Shown: positions 17,329-25,521 of the stretch, in pieces
Layout: the number at the start of each line of letters is the position of its first letter
Position numbering within the stretch: position 1 is the stretch's first letter
NCBI RefSeq assembly: GCF_900170025.1
Contig: NZ_FWEX01000006.1
Span: forward strand, 2,881,236-2,945,235
Origin: Nitrospira sp. ND1
GTDB taxonomy: Bacteria > Nitrospirota > Nitrospiria > Nitrospirales > Nitrospiraceae
DNA length: 64,000 nt
Reading direction: 5' to 3'
Notes under the pieces: generated by a model
Told to the model about the DNA's origin: nothing
Database searches by the model: none
The model's input: the letters and a program-made list of their open reading frames with translations, nothing else
Program-made: the position numbers and the translations under genes

Positions 17329-18273
17329 ATGGCTGACGGGTTCAAGTTTCAAGAGTGGCTGCAAGATACGGTCTTTAAGCCGCTTGAAGATAAAAAAATG
17401 CCGGTCATGGAGCACTTGGTTGAGCTCCAGGTCCGGCTGACCCGTGCGGTCATTATCACGGCGATCATTTTTGTCGGCACATTCTTCTACGCCGACACCC
17501 TGGTGAAGTGGATCAGGGTTCCGCTCCAGAATATGTTCGTTCCCGGATCTCTTTCCTGGATCCCCACCGATCTTCCCACCGTCCCCTTCGTGTTTCTCGC
17601 GCCGGCTGAAGCGCTGTGGCAGAACGTCAAGGTGGCTGGCCTCTTTGCCCTGGTGTTGGGGACTCCGTATATTCTCATTGAGTTCTGGCATTTTGTGGTG
17701 CCGGGTCTGCACGCGCAGGAGCGGCGATTCGTCGGTCCGTTTGTGATCCTGAGTACGTTGGCGTTCTACCTGGGCCTGTTGTTTTCGTTTTTCTTCGTGC
17801 TCCCCTTTGCTCTGAACTTTTTGATTTCGTATGGCGTGAATGCGGGCTTCATTCCGCAACTGTCGATTGCGCAATATGTCGGATTCGCGCTGTGGTTCCT
17901 TCTGGTCTTCGGTCTCATTTTTGAAGTGCCGTTGGTGATTACCCTGCTGGCCAAACTTGGCTGGGTGGACGCCCCACTGCTGAAACGATATCGCAAGTGG
18001 GCCTTCCTCGCGGCGTTTATCTTCGCCGCGATTCTGACGCCGACGCCGGACCCCTTCAATCAGTGCCTGATGGCGCTGCCGATGTACATTTTCTATGAGG
18101 TCGGGATCGTGAGTGCCGGAATCTTCAACAAGAAGAAGGCGGGCGCTCCCGAAGAGGCGCTTGTGCCGGCGGTTGCCACGGCGGGTCCCGGTCTCGGGAA
18201 GCCGGGACCGTCCATGCCGTCCGGCGGCGGTGATGGTGAATATGTCGGTGTGCCGACTGGTCGTCGAGGGTAA
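17329..18273 (+). CDS. tatC: Sec-independent protein translocase TatC
   Basis: A 314-residue TatC with six membrane helices. Family landmarks are MEHLVELQVRLTRAVIITAI near the N-terminus, FALVLGTPYILIEFWHFVVPGL, ERRFVGPFVILSTLAFYLG and the closing FAAILTPTPDPFNQCLMALPMY. The C-terminal 55 residues form a Pro/Gly-rich cytoplasmic extension (GPGLGKPGPSMPSGGG) that is longer than usual. TatC recognises twin-arginine signals of folded cofactor proteins. Downstream moeA and mobB suit this, since many molybdoenzymes use Tat. No tatA or tatB is in the window. Confidence 0.95.
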   Translation: MADGFKFQEWLQDTVFKPLEDKKMPVMEHLVELQVRLTRAVIITAIIFVGTFFYADTLVKWIRVPLQNMFVPGSLSWIPTDLPTVPFVFLAPAEALWQNVKVAGLFALVLGTPYILIEFWHFVVPGLHAQERRFVGPFVILSTLAFYLGLLFSFFFVLPFALNFLISYGVNAGFIPQLSIAQYVGFALWFLLVFGLIFEVPLVITLLAKLGWVDAPLLKRYRKWAFLAAFIFAAILTPTPDPFNQCLMALPMYIFYEVGIVSAGIFNKKKAGAPEEALVPAVATAGPGLGKPGPSMPSGGGDGEYVGVPTGRRG

Positions 18274-18353
18274 CGCAGGGCAGGAATCAGCAACGTGACG
18301 AACGCACATGTTTTTCCCACGCATCATGATATACGCTTTATGAGGAGTCTAGG

Positions 18354-19310
18354 ATGCCACGCGAGTTAAATGTCATTTCACAGCCCGGTTCCAGCAGCGG
18401 CGGAGATGCCTGCACCTATATGTGGGCCTGCGCCATTTGCGACGAGAATGAAACCTGTCAGAAAGACAAGGAAGGCCACAGCCGGTGGCTCGTCGCCAAA
18501 CGCATGGAACGGATCGAATATAAGGTCCTGGTCATGAGCAACAAGGGTGGAGTGGGGAAAAGTACCTGCACCACCAACCTGGCGGTCAGCCTCGCGCTCA
18601 AAGGCTGGCATGTCGGGATTTGCGACATGGACATTCATGGTCCCAACATTCCCAAGATGGTCGGGGCGGAAGGACAGAAGCTGAAGATCAGCACGTCCGG
18701 GGGAATCATTCCGTTTCAAGCCTACAACATGAAGATCGCGTCGATGTCGTTCCTGTTGCAGAACTCCGATGATCCGATCATCTGGCGCGACGCTTATAAG
18801 TATGAGTTCATCAATCAGTTGCTGGGAGGGGTGGAATGGCAGGATCTCAATTTCCTGTTGATCGATCTGCCCCCAGGCACCGGCAACGAGTCGGTGACGA
18901 CCATCGATCTCTTGGGCGGGGTCAGCGGAGCGGTCATCATTACGACGCCGCAAGAAGTCGCGCTGCTCGATTCCCGCAAGTCCGTGACCTTCTGTAAAGA
19001 CAGCGAAGTGCCGATTATCGGCATCGTCGAGAACATGAGCGGGCTGGAATGTCCTCATTGCCACAAGGAAGTGAATGTCTTCCGTAAGGGCGGCGGTGAA
19101 GCGTCGGCTACTGATATGGGCGTCCCGTTCCTGGGCCGGATTCCGCTCGATCCCGATGTCGTGACACAAAGTGATGCCGGTGAGCCATTCGCGCTCTTTA
19201 ATTCCGATTCGGCGACCGCGCAGGCCTATCACGACATCGCAAATCAGGTCGAAGCGTTCTGCAAGAAGAGCGGATCGCTGGTCAAGCTGGCGCCGCGTCA
19301 GCAACATTGA
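18354..19310 (+). CDS. Mrp/NBP35-type P-loop ATPase (Fe-S cluster carrier)
   Basis: A 318-residue Mrp-family ATPase with the deviant Walker A MSNKGGVGKST (about 61-71), the DMDIHGPNIPKM block, LIDLPPGTGNES and the cluster-binding CPHC pair (LECPHCHKE) near residue 235. Unlike ordinary Mrp, its N-terminus has four spaced cysteines (Cys20, 26, 29, 35; pattern C-x5-C-x2-C-x5-C), close to the Nbp35 N-terminal cluster motif C-x13-C-x2-C-x5-C. I infer binding of an additional N-terminal Fe-S cluster. Placement between tatC and moeA suggests maturation of an Fe-S molybdoenzyme. Confidence 0.9.
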   Translation: MPRELNVISQPGSSSGGDACTYMWACAICDENETCQKDKEGHSRWLVAKRMERIEYKVLVMSNKGGVGKSTCTTNLAVSLALKGWHVGICDMDIHGPNIPKMVGAEGQKLKISTSGGIIPFQAYNMKIASMSFLLQNSDDPIIWRDAYKYEFINQLLGGVEWQDLNFLLIDLPPGTGNESVTTIDLLGGVSGAVIITTPQEVALLDSRKSVTFCKDSEVPIIGIVENMSGLECPHCHKEVNVFRKGGGEASATDMGVPFLGRIPLDPDVVTQSDAGEPFALFNSDSATAQAYHDIANQVEAFCKKSGSLVKLAPRQQH

Positions 19311-19324
19311 TGGGACGGTGACGC

Positions 19325-20623
19325 GTGAAAGCTCCCGATGCGACAACCGGATTGACTCCGCTCCACGAAGCTCAGCGCATTGTGCTGGACGCCGCGACTT
19401 CGCTGGGGCTTGAAAAGATCTCGATTCTGGATACCCTGGGGCGCGTGCTCGGCGAAGATATCATCGCTGAGCGCCATAATCCGCCGTGGGACAATTCCGC
19501 GATGGACGGATTCGCGGTGCGGGCGGAGGACATTCAGCAGGAGCACACGATCTCCAAGCCGGTCACGTTGACGGTGATCGAGGATGTGCCGGCCGGAAAG
19601 ATGCCCACCAAATCCGTGGGGCGGGGCCAAGCCATCCGGATCATGACCGGCGCGCCGATTCCGAAGGGCGCGGATACCGTACTCAAGGTCGAGGACACTG
19701 AACATACGCCCGATTCGGTGCGCGTCTTCAAGCCGGAACCCCGTGGCTCGAATATCCGGCCGCAGGGGGAAGATGTGAAAAAGGGCGATTGCATCATTCC
19801 AAAAGGAACGACAATCCGTTCCGGCGAAGCGGGGATGCTGGCCATTCTGGCCAAATCTTTCGTGTTGGTCTATCAGCGGCCGCGAGTCGCGATTTTATCG
19901 ACCGGCGATGAGTTGGCCGATCTCGATGAGCGCTTCAGCGAAGAGAAAATCATCAACTCGAACAGCTACGGAATTGCCGCTGCGGTGCAGGAAGCCGGTG
20001 GCGTGCCGATCCTGTTGGGGATTGCGCGGGACACGCCGGCCGCGTTGAAAGAAAAGATTTCGCACGGATTGAATGCCGATATTCTCGTGCTCTCCGGCGG
20101 TGTCTCGATGGGGGACTACGACTTCACGAAAGCGGTTTTTCGGGATTTAGGCGCCGAGATGAATTTCTGGAAGTTGGCGATTCGCCCAGGTCAGCCGCTT
20201 GCCTTCGGAAAGATTCAGGGCAAACTGGCATTCGGGTTACCGGGGAATCCCGTCTCCTCGATGGTGACCTTCGAGCAATTGGTCCGGCCTGCCATGCTGA
20301 AACTGGCCGGGGCGCGAGGATATGGGCGTCCGCTGCTTGAGGCGGTGTTTCAGGAGAAGTTTTCGAAGCGAACCGATCGCCGTCATTTTCTCCGCGGGGT
20401 GTTGTGGCGGGAAGACGGGGTCTTCAAAGTTCGGACGACCGGCGATCAGGGGTCAGGCATTCTCACCTCCATGGTGAAAGCCAATTGTCTGATCGACATT
20501 CCCGTCGAGGTGGAACGGATCAATCCCGGCGACTCAGTCACCGTACAGCTTCTCAGTGGATCGGCATGGCTGGAGCAAGCGGCCCCGATGGCATCGACCG
20601 GTCATCGTCCTTCCTGTTGTTGA
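19325..20623 (+). CDS. moeA: Molybdopterin molybdenumtransferase MoeA
   Basis: A 432-residue MoeA that inserts molybdate into adenylated molybdopterin. It has PPWDNSAMDGFAVRAEDI, RIMTGAPIPKGADTVLKVED, the MoCF-domain IINSNSYGIAAAVQEAGG and LSGGVSMGDYDFTKAV, then GLPGNPVSSMVTFEQLVRP. The start is GTG 19325, 12 bases after the ATPase stop. Length and domains are standard. The last residues run to a Cys-Cys end. mobB follows after 20 bases, giving a small Mo-cofactor gene pair. Confidence 0.95.
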   Translation: MKAPDATTGLTPLHEAQRIVLDAATSLGLEKISILDTLGRVLGEDIIAERHNPPWDNSAMDGFAVRAEDIQQEHTISKPVTLTVIEDVPAGKMPTKSVGRGQAIRIMTGAPIPKGADTVLKVEDTEHTPDSVRVFKPEPRGSNIRPQGEDVKKGDCIIPKGTTIRSGEAGMLAILAKSFVLVYQRPRVAILSTGDELADLDERFSEEKIINSNSYGIAAAVQEAGGVPILLGIARDTPAALKEKISHGLNADILVLSGGVSMGDYDFTKAVFRDLGAEMNFWKLAIRPGQPLAFGKIQGKLAFGLPGNPVSSMVTFEQLVRPAMLKLAGARGYGRPLLEAVFQEKFSKRTDRRHFLRGVLWREDGVFKVRTTGDQGSGILTSMVKANCLIDIPVEVERINPGDSVTVQLLSGSAWLEQAAPMASTGHRPSCC

Positions 20624-20643
20624 GCCGCGAAAGGAACATGTTC

Positions 20644-21153
20644 ATGTCCGTGCCGATTTTATCTTTTGTCGGACGATCCAATAGCGGTAAGACGACGCTG
20701 ATCGAGCGTGTCATCCCGGAACTGGTGCGGGCGGGGTATAAGGTGGCGACCGTCAAACATGCCGGGCATGGATTCGATCTGGATACCGAAGGAAAAGACA
20801 GCTGGCGGCATAAACAAGCCGGGGCGAGCAGTGTGGTCATCATTTCCAAGAGCAGCCTGGCCATGTTCGCCGATGTGTCGGACCATATGAACGTCGAGGA
20901 TGTTCGTGAACGGTATCTGGATGCGTCCTACGACTTGATCCTCGCTGAAGGCTGGCGGAGCGAAGGGTATCCTAAGATCGTGGTGGTTCGCGACCAGATC
21001 GGCGAGGTGCCGGTGTCGCAGGATGGGCTACTGGCTGTGGTGTCCAATAAGCCGGTCGAGACCTCGGTCCCGCTCCTCGACCCCGACGATGTCGCCGGCG
21101 TCGCGGCATTGATCATCCGCCACTTTCCCAAACCCCAACGGGATGATGCGTAA
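20644..21153 (+). CDS. mobB: Molybdopterin-guanine dinucleotide biosynthesis adaptor MobB
   Basis: A 169-residue GTP-binding adaptor. It has the P-loop FVGRSNSGKTTLIERVIPEL, the TVKHAGHGFDLDTEGKDSWR block and SYDLILAEGWRSEGYPKI, all diagnostic of MobB. The frame is open far upstream inside moeA. ATG 20644 lies eight bases after GAAAGGA and gives the standard N-terminus; ATG 20638 is too close to that site. The stop overlaps the start of the next cytochrome gene by 11 bases. MobA is not present here. Confidence 0.92.
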   Translation: MSVPILSFVGRSNSGKTTLIERVIPELVRAGYKVATVKHAGHGFDLDTEGKDSWRHKQAGASSVVIISKSSLAMFADVSDHMNVEDVRERYLDASYDLILAEGWRSEGYPKIVVVRDQIGEVPVSQDGLLAVVSNKPVETSVPLLDPDDVAGVAALIIRHFPKPQRDDA

Positions 21154-21850
21154 ATCCTCCGTCATTGTGCTCGGAGCGATCGTGGCCGGCGCAGTGGCTT
21201 TAGGGGGAGTTGCGGTTCCGCTGACCAACCACCCGAAATTTTGTGCCAGCTGTCACACCATTCAGCCGGCCTATGAGCGCTGGCTGGAATCATCCCATAA
21301 AGAGGTGGAGTGTGTGGCGTGCCATGTCAGGCCCGGCGTCTCAGGTTGGTTGCAGGACAAGGCGTGGCATGGAACCAGGGATGTGGCCATCTATCTCTTC
21401 GGCAAACCGACCGCGCCCCACAATCTGCAAGCGCATGTCGATTCGGGCGTGTGTCTGAGTTGCCATCGGAACATCCTCCGGGTGTCGGAGATTGCGACTC
21501 GGGATCTGCCCGCACCTGTGAAGGATGTGGGATTGGTCATGAGCCATCGCAAGCATATGGACGCATTCGGGAAGCGAGGGCAGGGCGAGGGCTGCACGAC
21601 CTGTCACGCAGCAGTCGTGCACGAGAGGCCGATCAAGGGCTACCCTATCGTGATTCCTCGCGGGCACGTGTCGGCCGATAGCCGGCCCTGGAAGCCTGAA
21701 CATCCGGAAGGTTCCGTCCTGCACAAGCGGGCGCAGGCGGATTGCTTCCGCTGCCACGATAATAAAACCGAGTATGAAGGTAGAGTCCTGAGCCGGAAGT
21801 GCGAGACGTGCCATCTGCCTGAGAAACTCACAGAATTCTTGTCGTTTTAA
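21143..21850 (+). CDS. Membrane-anchored six-haem NapC/NirT-type cytochrome c
   Basis: A 235-residue protein with one N-terminal membrane anchor (about 5-26) and six CxxCH sites: CASCH, CVACH, CLSCH, CTTCH, CFRCH and CETCH. NapC/NrfH relatives usually carry four haems and pass electrons from quinol to periplasmic reductases, so the two extra C-terminal haems are unusual. The start overlaps mobB (ATGATG at 21143-21148). Being co-translated with Mo-cofactor genes suggests service to a periplasmic molybdoenzyme. ABC exporter genes follow after 20 bases. Confidence 0.88.
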   Translation: MMRKSSVIVLGAIVAGAVALGGVAVPLTNHPKFCASCHTIQPAYERWLESSHKEVECVACHVRPGVSGWLQDKAWHGTRDVAIYLFGKPTAPHNLQAHVDSGVCLSCHRNILRVSEIATRDLPAPVKDVGLVMSHRKHMDAFGKRGQGEGCTTCHAAVVHERPIKGYPIVIPRGHVSADSRPWKPEHPEGSVLHKRAQADCFRCHDNKTEYEGRVLSRKCETCHLPEKLTEFLSF

Positions 21851-21870
21851 TCCACGGGAATACTCGCTCC

Positions 21871-22599
21871 ATGTCGCCCTCGGCCGTCGAAGTGCGCAAT
21901 CTGACCAAACGCTTCGGCGGGTTCACGGCAGTGGACGGGATTTCGTTCGACATCGGCCGGGGTGAGATTCTCGGGCTGTTGGGCCCGAATGGAGCAGGAA
22001 AAACGACGACGTTTCAGATGATGCTGGGACTGGTCACACCCAGTTCCGGCTCGATCCGGATGTTCGGACTCGACTTGCAGACCAATCGGGAGGCGATTCT
22101 TCAGCAGGTGAATTTTTCCTCCACGTACATCTCGTTGCCCTATTCCCTGACGGTGGAGGAAAATCTCGGTGTCATCGCTCGGTTATACGGGATGTCCAAC
22201 ATCGCCGGCCGAATCGATGACATGGTGAAGAAGCTGGAGATGAGTGAGTGGCGAAACAAGCTCACCCGCAAACTTTCGTCGGGGCAGATGACCAGGCTCA
22301 CATTGGCCAAAGCGTTGCTCACGGAGCCCAAGGTGCTGTTTCTCGATGAGCCCACGGCAAGCCTCGATCCGGACATCGCGCACAAAATCCGCGCGATCCT
22401 CCTCGAAGAACGGCAGGCCACCGGGCTCAGCATTCTCTACACCTCCCACAACATGCGGGAGATGGAGGAAATGTCGGATCGTATTATCTTCCTGCAACGG
22501 GGCAAAATCGTTGCGGAGGGCACGGCGAAGGACATTGTCGCCAGATTCGGACAGGCCGATCTGGAAGAGGTGTTTCTCAAGTTAGCTCGCGAGCAGTAA
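21871..22599 (+). CDS. ABC-2 exporter ATP-binding protein
   Basis: A 242-residue ATPase with Walker A GPNGAGKTTTF (about 37-47), the signature LSSGQMTRLTLAKALL and Walker B VLFLDEPTASLDP, then the switch His in YTSHNMREMEEM. The signature Gly-Gln-Met variant is normal for this class. It most resembles drug, Nod-factor and copper (NosF-like) exporters. The partner permease is two genes downstream at 23122. The substrate is unknown. Confidence 0.9.
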   Translation: MSPSAVEVRNLTKRFGGFTAVDGISFDIGRGEILGLLGPNGAGKTTTFQMMLGLVTPSSGSIRMFGLDLQTNREAILQQVNFSSTYISLPYSLTVEENLGVIARLYGMSNIAGRIDDMVKKLEMSEWRNKLTRKLSSGQMTRLTLAKALLTEPKVLFLDEPTASLDPDIAHKIRAILLEERQATGLSILYTSHNMREMEEMSDRIIFLQRGKIVAEGTAKDIVARFGQADLEEVFLKLAREQ

Positions 22600-22644
22600 C
22601 GGCAGATCGGGATCGCTGCTTCGTGGAAGGGAGTACGGGCAGTC

Positions 22645-23115
22645 ATGGTTGACGCAGGAGTGTCCTTCGGAGTGGGTCTGCTCATCGGCGGGTTGGGCCT
22701 GATGCTGGGATGGGGATTGTTGTGGCTCGTCGTCGGCGCCATTGGTCTGGCACGAGAGACGTGCGGGTGGGCGATCTTCATGAGCAGCGTCAGCAGCACG
22801 GCCATTGCGGGGGGGGCGATGGCGGGAGTGCTCTGGGTGGTGGATTCGGCGAGGTTAACTAGTTCTTCGCTGCATGCCGGTCTGGCCGGGGTTCCGCTGG
22901 CGCTGCTTGTCGCAGGGTTCTGTCGTTTGGAGGATGGTCGGCGGATCGGTCCGGCGTTCCTGGAAGGCAGCCGCCTCATGTTGCATCAACTGCTTGGTGT
23001 GCATGAGGAGGGATGCGGGCATTGCCACGAGAAACCTGTTGAGGAGCCGCCCTGTCACCAGAAACCCTGTTACGAGCAGTCCTGCCACGAGAAGCCTTGT
23101 GAAGGGAAGCCCTAG
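22645..23115 (+). CDS. Small membrane protein with Cys/His-rich tail
   Basis: A 156-residue protein with three hydrophobic segments (about 5-35, 43-66 and 76-93) and a soluble C-terminal tail rich in Cys and His. The tail has CGHCH (Cys124-His128) and then Cys137, 142, 147 and 152 in repeats of the form CHxKPC. I do not recognise a family. The tail looks metal-binding (Cu, Zn or Ni), or less likely accepts haem at its single CxxCH if it is periplasmic. It sits between the ATPase and permease genes of an ABC exporter, so it may be a third subunit. The start at 22645 follows GGAAGGGAG. Confidence 0.7.
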   Translation: MVDAGVSFGVGLLIGGLGLMLGWGLLWLVVGAIGLARETCGWAIFMSSVSSTAIAGGAMAGVLWVVDSARLTSSSLHAGLAGVPLALLVAGFCRLEDGRRIGPAFLEGSRLMLHQLLGVHEEGCGHCHEKPVEEPPCHQKPCYEQSCHEKPCEGKP

Positions 23116-23121
23116 CTGCCG

Positions 23122-23913
23122 ATGGCCTATCATCGTATTGCAGCCCTGGTGATTCGTCACCTGTATCTCTACCGTCGCAGTCTCCCGCGGGTGATGGAGA
23201 TCATCTACTGGCCGTTTCTGGACCTGGTGGTCTGGGGATTCATCACCGTCTATCTGGCGACTTTTCAAGGGCAGATGCCGGCGGTGGTCACGTTCCTCCT
23301 CGGGGCGTTGATTCTCTGGGACGTGTTATTTCGCTCGCAGCAGGGTATTACCATTTCCTTTCTCGAGGAAATATGGGCGCGTAATCTGATGAACCTCTTC
23401 GCCAGCCCGCTCACGCCGAGTGAATTTCTGGCGGCGACCATGGTGATGAGCCTGTTTAAAGTGACCGCGGTGTCGATGGTCATGTCGGTCTGCGCCTGGA
23501 TCTTTTATGGGTACAACGTCTTTATCATCGGGCTCTGGCTGATGCCGTTCATCGTGAATCTGGTGCTGACAGGCTGGATCATCGGTGTGTTCACGACCTC
23601 GCTGATCATGCGGTTTGGGCAGGAGGCGGAAGTGTTGGCCTGGAGCATGGTCTTTCTGTTTCAGCCGATCTCCTGCGTATTTTATCCCATGGAGGTCCTG
23701 CCGTCCTGGCTGAGAGCTGTGGCTTCCATCAATCCGGCCGCCCATGTGTTTGAGGGCATGCGCGGCCTGCTGGCCACCCATGCGGCTCCCCTGAGCAGCC
23801 TGAGCCTGGCCAGCGGGTTGAATCTTGTGTATCTTGGAGCGGTCATCCTGTGGTTTCATCACACCTTCAGTGTGTGCAAGGACCGGGGATCGTTGGTGCG
23901 GGTCGGTGAGTAG
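23122..23913 (+). CDS. ABC-2 type exporter permease
   Basis: A 263-residue permease with six hydrophobic segments of the ABC-2 class. The landmarks are YRRSLPRVMEIIYWPFLDLV near the start, LNLVYLGAVILWFHHTFSVC at the end and the RFGQEAEVLAWSMVFLFQPI block. It pairs with the ATPase at 21871. It starts six bases after the stop of the Cys/His-tailed membrane protein, so the three genes should be one unit. The substrate cannot be read from the sequence. Confidence 0.88.
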   Translation: MAYHRIAALVIRHLYLYRRSLPRVMEIIYWPFLDLVVWGFITVYLATFQGQMPAVVTFLLGALILWDVLFRSQQGITISFLEEIWARNLMNLFASPLTPSEFLAATMVMSLFKVTAVSMVMSVCAWIFYGYNVFIIGLWLMPFIVNLVLTGWIIGVFTTSLIMRFGQEAEVLAWSMVFLFQPISCVFYPMEVLPSWLRAVASINPAAHVFEGMRGLLATHAAPLSSLSLASGLNLVYLGAVILWFHHTFSVCKDRGSLVRVGE

Positions 23914-23948
23914 GTGATCGACCGAACAGGGAATGTGGGAGTAGTGGG

Positions 23949-24623
23949 ATGAACATCAACTCAGGGCAAGTCAGGCCGGCACTGCTGCCGGTCGGTCTCG
24001 AATCCTTTTCGTTTCATCAGACGCCGGTCCTCGTCATCGAGAATTTTTGGTCCGCCGAGGAGCGGACTCAGTTTCGGCAGGCGATGAACCGTGCGAATTG
24101 GAATCAGTTGCAAGATTTGTCGTACGTGCGGCAGGACTTCCCCAATTCCGGGAACTGGGCGAAGGCCGAGATCGCCCAACCGCAAGGCCAACTCCTGCTG
24201 AGCCGGTTGGAGATGCCCTGCATTCAGCAGTATATCGAGTCATTTCCGAACATCACCAGGCGGCATCTGGGTTTCAGCTATTACTCCTATGGTGCCGGTG
24301 ACTGCCTTCTGACCCACGATGATACGGATCAAGGTCGTCCGGTCGCTGGGAAGCCCGCTCCCCGTCGCCGTCTCGCCATGGTGAGTTATTTCCATGAAGA
24401 ATGGGAATGTGATTGGGGCGGAGAGTTGATGATTTACTCAGCGACCGGCGAACCAACGAACGGAAAGCCGGAACTGGCCATTACGCACTGCATCGCACCC
24501 AAGCCGGGATCATTGGTCATGTTTACCGTGCCGCGGTTCCATCGGGTGTGCCGGGTGGATCAAACGGCGGGAGACCACAAGCGCCTCTCGATTGCCGGCT
24601 GGTTCATGACCGAACATGCCTGA
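23949..24623 (+). CDS. 2-oxoglutarate/Fe(II)-dependent oxygenase
   Basis: A 224-residue jelly-roll oxygenase of the PKHD/SM-20 (prolyl hydroxylase-like) class. The iron site is His123-x-Asp125 (LTHDDTD) with distal His198 (VPRFHRV), and Arg212 (DHKRLSIAGWF) is placed to bind 2-oxoglutarate. Such enzymes hydroxylate proteins or small peptides; the substrate is unknown. It starts 35 bases after the exporter permease and may be co-transcribed. A divergent link to the XRE-cupin regulator downstream is not evident, since they converge. Confidence 0.88.
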   Translation: MNINSGQVRPALLPVGLESFSFHQTPVLVIENFWSAEERTQFRQAMNRANWNQLQDLSYVRQDFPNSGNWAKAEIAQPQGQLLLSRLEMPCIQQYIESFPNITRRHLGFSYYSYGAGDCLLTHDDTDQGRPVAGKPAPRRRLAMVSYFHEEWECDWGGELMIYSATGEPTNGKPELAITHCIAPKPGSLVMFTVPRFHRVCRVDQTAGDHKRLSIAGWFMTEHA

Positions 24624-24740
24624 GCGTGTATCCTGTTGCAGAACAATCGATTGCAGCGTGAGCGGAGATCGCCGGGTGGTGTGTTGGCAAGTCAGCGGAG
24701 CACGGCAAAATATTTTTCAGAAGTTGAGAAGGGCGAGTGG

Positions 24741-25349
24741 TTACAAGTGCCGATGGGCGGTCACGATGAGGACTTGGGCCGGTTTTCGGCTCGTGTTGCG
24801 CCAACAATGATGGATATCAGAAGGAATGCAGGCGGCATCCCCTCGTTTGAGGCTGTACGTGTTTTCTTCCAATGTCAGTTCGACGGTACCCTGAAGCACG
24901 ACTGCCAATTGTTCCGCGCGCCGTACATACGGACGTGATCCGCTGGCCCCACCAGACTCCAGTGTAATGACCATGGGCTCCAGCTGACTGTCTTCGCTGA
25001 TTGGTCCGATCGCTTCGATTCTGGCCCGAGACCATTCGCTTTCCACTACCGGCCGGGCATCGGCTCGGATGACAGCCGCATGTGATGGACTGGTCGTTCT
25101 GAAAAATTCTCCGAGGGTTACGCCGAGCGCCGATGCGATCCGCTCGGTGGAGGCAATAGACGGTGAGGCCTGCCGGAGTTCGACCTGGGAGATAAAACTA
25201 GGGGAGAAGCCGCATTTGTCCGCTAGGGTTCGGACAGAGAGGTGTCGGCTTTTGCGGAGACGGCGGACGATGTCGCCGACATGCGTTTTCTTCCGGTCCT
25301 CGGTTGCTACGCTCTCCTGCGGGGCCTTCTTCTTGGATTTTTTCTCCAC
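24741..25349 (-). CDS. XRE-family regulator with cupin domain
   Basis: A 202-residue regulator. A Lys-rich start is followed by a helix-turn-helix (about 24-80; VGDIVRRLRKSRHLSVRTLA and SPSFISQVELRQASPS) and a C-terminal cupin barrel (about 115-195; YVRRAEQLAVVLQGTVELTL and RGDAACIPSDIHHCWRN). The His pair in the second cupin motif suggests metal or ligand sensing. PuuR and SutR have this layout and control amine, amino acid or sulfur genes. No target operator could be identified. It is convergent with the oxygenase gene. Confidence 0.9.
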   Translation of the reverse strand: MEKKSKKKAPQESVATEDRKKTHVGDIVRRLRKSRHLSVRTLADKCGFSPSFISQVELRQASPSIASTERIASALGVTLGEFFRTTSPSHAAVIRADARPVVESEWSRARIEAIGPISEDSQLEPMVITLESGGASGSRPYVRRAEQLAVVLQGTVELTLEENTYSLKRGDAACIPSDIHHCWRNTSRKPAQVLIVTAHRHL

Positions 25350-25521
25350 GTCGTCCTATCCTTTGGGTCCTACCCAGGATTCGCGCGGTTGGTGTAGCAC
25401 GTTTATGGGCCTGTCGCAAGCTGGCCGAAGGGGCGGAATCTTCTCAGACATATCTGCGGTTGTCTTCCAATAGGGAGAGTGTTGTCACCATGGGACCACC
25501 CTGCTGTGTCTCTGCAGCCTC

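Noticed and set aside
22855..23268. Minus-strand 137-residue frame opposite the Cys/His tail
   Set aside because: It mirrors the repeat tail of the + strand gene and has no start signal.
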